Shown here piece after piece: positions 59,272 through 64,000 of a DNA stretch of 64,000 bases; the stretch's first letter is position 1; each line of letters starts with the position of its first letter. Below the pieces are notes generated by a model that did not search any database, was not told the origin of the DNA, and was given only the letters and a program-made list of their open reading frames with translations. Made by a program: the position numbers and the translations under genes. The stretch spans positions 430,737 through 494,736 of the forward strand of contig CAKOGP040000446.1 of assembly GCA_933822405.4 (NCBI GenBank), in the 5' to 3' direction. The stretch is from Cylindrotheca closterium (taxonomy: Eukaryota; Bacillariophyta; Bacillariophyceae; Bacillariales; Bacillariaceae).

Positions 59272-60957
59272 TTAACGTCTCTTCATTGGTTTTGGCCTCT
59301 TCTTGACCTCAGTGTATATGGTATCATCGTCATACCCCCTTGACTGCTGGCGAGTGTAGAAGGTCTCGTCATCCCTGCAGTTCGTCTTCCACGTTGAGTC
59401 ACCGTAGGTTCTTTTATCGTAGGAATCTTCACTATCGTAGCTGCTACAGCTTCGAGAATCCAAGTCAGAGTCGGTAAAATCAGAATCAGAGTCGCGCCGC
59501 CGTCTGGTGCGTCTTGTTTCTTTCGTGAAGTAGGTCTCGCCGTCAGTCCATTGCGAATCGGTATCATACTCGGTGTGGCAATAGGTATCCACCTCTGTCT
59601 TGTTTTCGGAGTCGAAGGATTCGCCATCGGAATAACCGTAGGTTTCGTCGTCGCAAGCACGAAGTGACTTGTTTCCACGCTTCTCCGGCCTTGTATTTCG
59701 GCTGGAGGGTCGGTCAGCTTGCTTTCGCTCTTGTGTTTTGCCGGAGGCTCTAGTTCTTCGGCCGCTATGATAATGAGTATCCTCCTCTGACTGGTAGGAA
59801 GTTGCATCATCCCATGACGATTCGTCATCGAAGTCACTGTCGGATACATCGCTTTCGTGCTCCCCAACGTAGCTTTTCGTTCGGCTACACATTGTTTCGC
59901 CGTCGTATTGGGTTTCGGAGAGCGTCTCGCTCTTAGTCCATAGCGTCTCTTCATCAAACATGGTTCCATCGGCACACTTCTTGGCAGAAGTACATCCTGT
60001 TTGCATATCAGAGCATCCAGAACGCACATGATTGCAGCCCGACTGCGCATTGGCACATGCTGAATCAGCTGTGCACATACCACTAAACAGTGCACCGAGG
60101 ATACCATAGCGAGACGCACGAGGTGCTGCTTCGCGGGTTAACTTTTTGCTTCTTGACTTAACTTGTTGTGGAAAGCGAGATTTTGGGGGTTGCGTTGGCT
60201 TCTTGTGAACGATGGGGTCCATTTGGGCCCTTGCAAGCATCTTGGAGGGCGGTCTTGAGTAAGGAGCGAATGATGATACATGGTTTCCACCAACGAGAGG
60301 CTGTCGTTGGCCATTGAAAGATGACAACCTTTGTGTTGGCAGTGGAGCCGGTGCGGCCTTTCCTGCAAAGGGCACTTGACATGCAGTCTGCATGTTGGCA
60401 GTCTTGGTGTTGTTCTTTCCTGGAACAGATCTTGTCCTGTCAAAGTTCATACTATCCCGTCCTGCTTGTTGAGGCTCTATGGACTGCACACGGTGCATTT
60501 GCGCACCATATTCATGATCAAACTCAACACCCAGCTGCTCCCGCAGTGCATCCAATCTTGCATCGACCTTCTTTGAAAGTTTCTGTTGAACAATTTGTTT
60601 GGGCTGTTTGGGGTTCTTGCGGATGGCTTGAAAGTCTCGGCGGGATCCAACACGTGGAGCAACGACACCATAAGCTCTTATTGGAGGCGTTGCGTCCCTT
60701 CGAATGCCCTCACAAGGTTCTCTTTCTTCGTATCGTCCTCTTTGATCAGGGTCACGAGTTTCTCTTTCTTCATGCTCTGGCTCGTGGTTCTTGGAGGGAT
60801 TTTTCTTGAAGTTCTTCTGCAATCCGATCTTGGTGTTGACTAGACCCTTTGGAAATCGTTTCAGATCAGATCGTTTCCCTGTTCCCTTATTCTGGTTACC
60901 AGCTTGGGGCTTTGGCTTATCCTCATTGAAGAGATTGACTTTGAACTTGAATCGCAT
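59272..60957 (-). CDS. Hypothetical protein, basic N-half and acidic D-[DG]-E-T repeat C-half
   Basis: The product has 561 residues. It starts M-R-F-K-F-K-V-N-L-F; the first 290 residues are basic and Pro/Gln-rich. A Cys/Ala/Ser segment around 293-325 has regularly spaced Cys (G-M-C-T, A-C-A-N, S-G-C-N, S-G-C-S, T-G-C-T, K-K-C-A, with several steps of about seven residues). The C-terminal 230 residues repeat short acidic units ending in E-T or D-E-T, followed by an aromatic or Met residue (D-G-E-T-Y-F, D-D-E-T-F-Y, D-D-E-T-Y-G). No family is recognised. Six or more such units suggest a tandem origin. Confidence 0.62.
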   Translation of the reverse strand: MRFKFKVNLFNEDKPKPQAGNQNKGTGKRSDLKRFPKGLVNTKIGLQKNFKKNPSKNHEPEHEERETRDPDQRGRYEEREPCEGIRRDATPPIRAYGVVAPRVGSRRDFQAIRKNPKQPKQIVQQKLSKKVDARLDALREQLGVEFDHEYGAQMHRVQSIEPQQAGRDSMNFDRTRSVPGKNNTKTANMQTACQVPFAGKAAPAPLPTQRLSSFNGQRQPLVGGNHVSSFAPYSRPPSKMLARAQMDPIVHKKPTQPPKSRFPQQVKSRSKKLTREAAPRASRYGILGALFSGMCTADSACANAQSGCNHVRSGCSDMQTGCTSAKKCADGTMFDEETLWTKSETLSETQYDGETMCSRTKSYVGEHESDVSDSDFDDESSWDDATSYQSEEDTHYHSGRRTRASGKTQERKQADRPSSRNTRPEKRGNKSLRACDDETYGYSDGESFDSENKTEVDTYCHTEYDTDSQWTDGETYFTKETRRTRRRRDSDSDFTDSDLDSRSCSSYDSEDSYDKRTYGDSTWKTNCRDDETFYTRQQSRGYDDDTIYTEVKKRPKPMKRR

Positions 60958-61600
60958 TGGAAAGGATGTTGTGGCAAAGTTACATTTGTGTTGGATTCTC
61001 CTTCAGTTTTCGGAACTACAACGCATCGCGGAATTTAATGTTCCTTAACAAAATTTATTTTATTTAGATTCCGTTGGAAGGCCGGCTCCCATAGTAACCT
61101 TGTTCGGCGGGCTAAGACTTGAATATTACTTAAGGCATGAGCGTTACAACGCGCGACCCGATCGACCCATTCGAATGAAACTAGCACCTTTGGTCTTCTA
61201 TCGTTCTGGCGATTATTGTTGCCACCGGTACCAGGTACAGCGGATACCAGTACATGTACTGTTGCAAAGGAACAAGAATGTTATTTTCTTTGCCATGTAT
61301 GTGAAACTGAGAATTTTAGTTATAATCCCAATAGCGATGGAGCAAATTGTGTGATATGCAGCAGCAAAGGGAAGGTGTTACTACTGAGCAGGTTAGGTAC
61401 AGTATTAGTAGTGGGCTAGTAGTAGTCGTTGTTGCCTATTGTTTTTCTTCAATGATGGCGAGTGACAGATGCCTTAGCCACCATGCATGTCACTCAATAA
61501 GAACACAGTGTCTGACCGATGTAAGAGATAATACTAGGCTTCACGACAAGCCTATGATTACTCTGTAGTAAACACATGCAAAATGCCTGTAATTCCAGTC
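60958..61600. other. Intergenic, no supported gene
   Basis: This 643-bp spacer contains CACCGGTACCAGGTAC (about 61226), related to the TACCGGTA element. Short frames are not convincing. Confidence 0.4.
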
Positions 61601-63274
61601 TTACCGGAAACAAACCCCACAGAACCAATCGTCCTTTGCCCCAGCTCGTAGCTCATGTTCAAGTGACAGCCACGAATCAAAAGAGTCGATGTTATCCCAT
61701 TCATACTCGGTGTCACCAAGCGTGGTATAATCATCAAAGGTGCCCGAAGCTTCAGAATTGTAAGATCTGTTGTCAACAGGCACCCGTTCACGTTTGGGTA
61801 GCTTTTTCAATCTCTGTTTCCTTCTTGTGCTTTCGTTGCCATCGTAGGAAGAGCTAGATGCTTCTGTCGAAACTTCGCTCTTTTGTTTTCGATGCCGACG
61901 TTTCCCCCGTAGCTCTCGCAGTGACACTAGTTCCGAGGATCGATCACCCAAGGAGGATCTATCTGATCGTGCTGACTTGCTCGACCGTGCCGATCTTCCT
62001 GAACGAGCCGATATAGCTGATCTTGCTGATCTAATTGATCGAGCGGATCTACTGCCGACTGACCTCTCTGATGAGTCTGCTTGAGGATCATCTGAAGCGC
62101 AATTGAGCTGTGCATCAAACTCGTGTCGGTCTTCTTGAGAGGCATGCCTTAAGGAACCGACTGGTTTCATATTCCCGTCAATATCGCTTGATAAGCTCAT
62201 ATTTATCGCTCCCTCGTCGGCCGTGTTTGGGTCGTTTGATCCAACAAAGTCCTCCCTTGTTTCATCGATATCGGATAGAGGTTGTCGGATATCGGATAGA
62301 GGTTGTCGTCGAGGAGTATGGTTTGAAGAGTCGCGGCTCTCCTCCTGCTGACTATTACCCGGCTCGTCATCAAGAACGCGGAGTGTGTCGTCAATATCTT
62401 TATGATATTCTTTTTCTTCCCTTGTCTTGTTGCTATGAACGACTGTTTGTGCAGGGACAAATCTCAATGGAGCATGCTTGGCCTCGGAGAAATCCTGCTT
62501 GAGTTCTTGCAGCATGAGCTTGTAAATGCTATTGCTGTCGTCACTCACAACCGAACCTTTTGTAGAAGCCTCATCTAAAGGAGGACGATTGTATTCATGT
62601 CTATACCGTATATGTTGAACACTTGATGGTGGTAGTGGTGGCCTGCTTGTAAATAGACTGGTCTTGCCCGTGTGATCTATTGGTCCAGATGCTGATGACC
62701 CTGTCTCGTGCGAGGTTTCGGCACGAAGAGAAATAGGATCGTCCTTATTGAGACCAAATATGAATTTCTTGCCATTCTTTCTCTTCTTGTTTGTTCTCTT
62801 GAATATACCCCGTATCGCTGACTTTGCTTTGGGATGTTGTGCTGCATTTCCATTCAAGGCTGCCTTGACAAAGTTACGGGTTGTGGCCTCTGGTCCAACA
62901 AGAGCCTTTGTGGCCTTTGTCGGCTTTGTATTCTCTATTGACCTGAGTGCTACGTCTTTTGGTTTTCTTCTTCTTATCCGGAATACCATCGTTTCGCGCC
63001 TTCCATATGGCAATACCGGTACGACAAGAGTTGTGCTTTTTTGTGATGGAAGTGAGTTTCCAATCGCTATTTTGGCATTCTGCCAACTTCTGCGTCCGAT
63101 GCGACATTGCAAATGGCGATACTTAGCGTATTTCCTTGTGTCAGCGATCTTACTTAGGACTTCGGCACTGCGCACGATTATTCGAATATTCTCGAACTTT
63201 CGTTTTTGATCACTTGATGAGAATACCTGCGGAACAGTCGCCACCGGTACACTGTACCGGTACACGTGAAACAT
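61601..63274 (-). CDS. Hypothetical protein with Ser-Ala-Arg repeat
   Basis: The open frame from 63274 has 557 codons, but the start is probably the internal Met at about 62989. The segment before it contains two TACCGGTA sites, which elsewhere are only noncoding, and the internal start M-V-F-R-I-R-R-R resembles the start of the gene at 60957 (M-R-F-K-F-K). The shorter product has about 462 residues. Near the C-terminus an S-A-R-S repeat (S-R-S-A-R-S-I-R-S-A-R-S and so on) forms a phosphorylatable basic tract. A D-I-R-Q-P-L-S-D-I direct duplication lies mid-protein (about 62270-62300). The C-terminus ends W-F-C-G-V-C-F-R. Function is unknown. Confidence 0.6.
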   Translation of the reverse strand: MFHVYRYSVPVATVPQVFSSSDQKRKFENIRIIVRSAEVLSKIADTRKYAKYRHLQCRIGRRSWQNAKIAIGNSLPSQKSTTLVVPVLPYGRRETMVFRIRRRKPKDVALRSIENTKPTKATKALVGPEATTRNFVKAALNGNAAQHPKAKSAIRGIFKRTNKKRKNGKKFIFGLNKDDPISLRAETSHETGSSASGPIDHTGKTSLFTSRPPLPPSSVQHIRYRHEYNRPPLDEASTKGSVVSDDSNSIYKLMLQELKQDFSEAKHAPLRFVPAQTVVHSNKTREEKEYHKDIDDTLRVLDDEPGNSQQEESRDSSNHTPRRQPLSDIRQPLSDIDETREDFVGSNDPNTADEGAINMSLSSDIDGNMKPVGSLRHASQEDRHEFDAQLNCASDDPQADSSERSVGSRSARSIRSARSAISARSGRSARSSKSARSDRSSLGDRSSELVSLRELRGKRRHRKQKSEVSTEASSSSYDGNESTRRKQRLKKLPKRERVPVDNRSYNSEASGTFDDYTTLGDTEYEWDNIDSFDSWLSLEHELRAGAKDDWFCGVCFR

Positions 63275-63514
63275 GGCTGCAGTAACGATGAATGTGAAAA
63301 TAGAAAAACTTCTATCGTAATCTACAGTTTGTCAACACAAAACTCTGTCTCATTTTATAACAATTTGACCAAGAGACTGGCGTAACGGAAGTTGTGGGAA
63401 ACCATCAATATGCTTTCCTCACCTTAGTGGCTTGTTTCCAAAACCTATATACAAAGTTGCCTGCCTACCCTTCTCTTGTTTCCCTTCAAAATCTTCTATC
63501 CCCGATTGTACCCG

Positions 63515-64000
63515 TCATATCTTTGGCTTTGTCAACAAAGCCATCCACTGTTTCTTCTCTGGCACTTCCTTTGTAGACATGTCTATTGCTTCTGTGCTTT
63601 GAATCATTCCATTCATCTTCTTCAAAGCTTGGTGTAAAGAGTATCCAGGACGATAGACTTGGAACGAGGCAGAAGAGAGCATAACGCAAGAACCTATCAG
63701 TAGCAATGCCCATCCTATCACAATAAATCTTCGGTTTAGATATCGCCCAAGGTCGTGTTGCTCTTCTTCCACCAGCTTTCTTGGCTCTTGAACCTGAATC
63801 GCAACTGGGAGACTCGGGATGGAGTCTTGATCGGAAAGGCTTCGGATGCTACAACATTGATGAAAGGATGCAAGATGAGGTTCGTGCAGGATATGCAAGA
63901 AGGTACTAAGTTTGCAAAATCCAACATACCGATTGTATCGATCCACAGGTGACATGGTGCCATCACCAAATCGACCCAAGAATGACCTGGTTTCTTCCAT
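63515..64000 (-). CDS. Single-span membrane protein, N-terminus at or beyond window edge
   Basis: Exon sequence reaches base 64000 and reads ATG there, but the gene may continue further. A likely 81-bp intron (63849-63929, donor GTATGT, acceptor TTGTAG) joins 64000-63930 to 63848-63515 in frame and gives 134 residues; read without splicing the frame gives 161. The joined protein has an N-terminal M-E-E-T-R-S-F-L-G-R-F, a charged stretch, one transmembrane helix (I-V-I-G-W-A-L-L-L-I-G-S-C-V-M-L) and a C-terminal region with a short amphipathic helix. The layout suggests a small membrane-anchored protein. No family is recognised. Confidence 0.5.
   Translation of the reverse strand: MEETRSFLGRFGDGTMSPVDRYNRYVGFCKLSTFLHILHEPHLASFHQCCSIRSLSDQDSIPSLPVAIQVQEPRKLVEEEQHDLGRYLNRRFIVIGWALLLIGSCVMLSSASFQVYRPGYSLHQALKKMNGMIQSTEAIDMSTKEVPEKKQWMALLTKPKI

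Noticed and set aside
62874..63209. Overlapping frames near the start of the 61601 gene
   Set aside because: Alternative frames of the same region with no independent support. They only matter for start choice.
1..64000. tRNA, rRNA, CRISPR or prokaryotic operon features
   Set aside because: A visual scan found no cloverleaf with matching arms, no conserved rRNA block and no regularly spaced repeat-spacer array.

Overview
The window looks like nuclear DNA of a stramenopile alga, most probably a pennate diatom. Three predicted proteins begin with a signal peptide followed by an Ala-Phe type plastid-import junction (VSAF at 5307, TSAF in the gene ending at 27017, VDAF in the gene starting at 30466), which is the bipartite targeting signal of secondary red plastids. 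Introns are few and short (about 80-260 bp), intergenic spacing is tight on both strands, and there is a multi-copy family of helicase-associated (HA) domain proteins of the kind known from diatoms. I saw no rRNA, tRNA, CRISPR array or prokaryotic operon signal. The species cannot be fixed by eye.

Layout. 1-6 kb: an edge-truncated disordered protein, a secreted or ER metallophosphoesterase-like protein, a MerT-like membrane protein fused to a C-terminal heavy-metal (HMA) domain, and a plastid protein resembling HHL1. 6.5-15.9 kb: a tandem array of four seven-transmembrane receptor-like genes (7TM1-7TM4), all on the + strand, with differing introns, one of them giving a 26-nt microexon. 16-30.5 kb: single-copy genes: a Ser-rich acidic nuclear protein, a disordered protein, a VMS1/ANKZF1 homologue (ribosome quality control), a small repeat protein, an A20 zinc-finger protein and two plastid-targeted single-span membrane proteins. 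A gene-poor gap of 2.4 kb lies at 24.1-26.4 kb.

30.9-49.3 kb: an 18-kb cluster of eight related poly-Gln/HA-domain genes (HA1-HA8). HA1-HA6 are on the - strand and HA7-HA8 on the +. One (HA4) is frameshifted, two (HA1, HA3) stop at the same conserved Trp, HA7 and HA8 share a nearly identical first HA domain (a probable gene-conversion tract), and HA3 and HA7 each have, just upstream, a copy of a nearly identical 0.43-0.56-kb segment, so the two copies are inverted relative to each other. Degenerate HA fragments lie between members.

50-64 kb: a PA/TM/RING-H2-type ubiquitin ligase (two overlapping frames resolved as one spliced gene), two PDZ-repeat proteins flanking a conserved-looking hypothetical gene, a BSD-domain protein ending in a CaaX box, and three disordered or membrane proteins, the last cut by the window edge.

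Across the whole window the 8-bp palindrome TACCGGTA occurs at least 13 times, always outside the coding regions I accept, against about one expected by chance.
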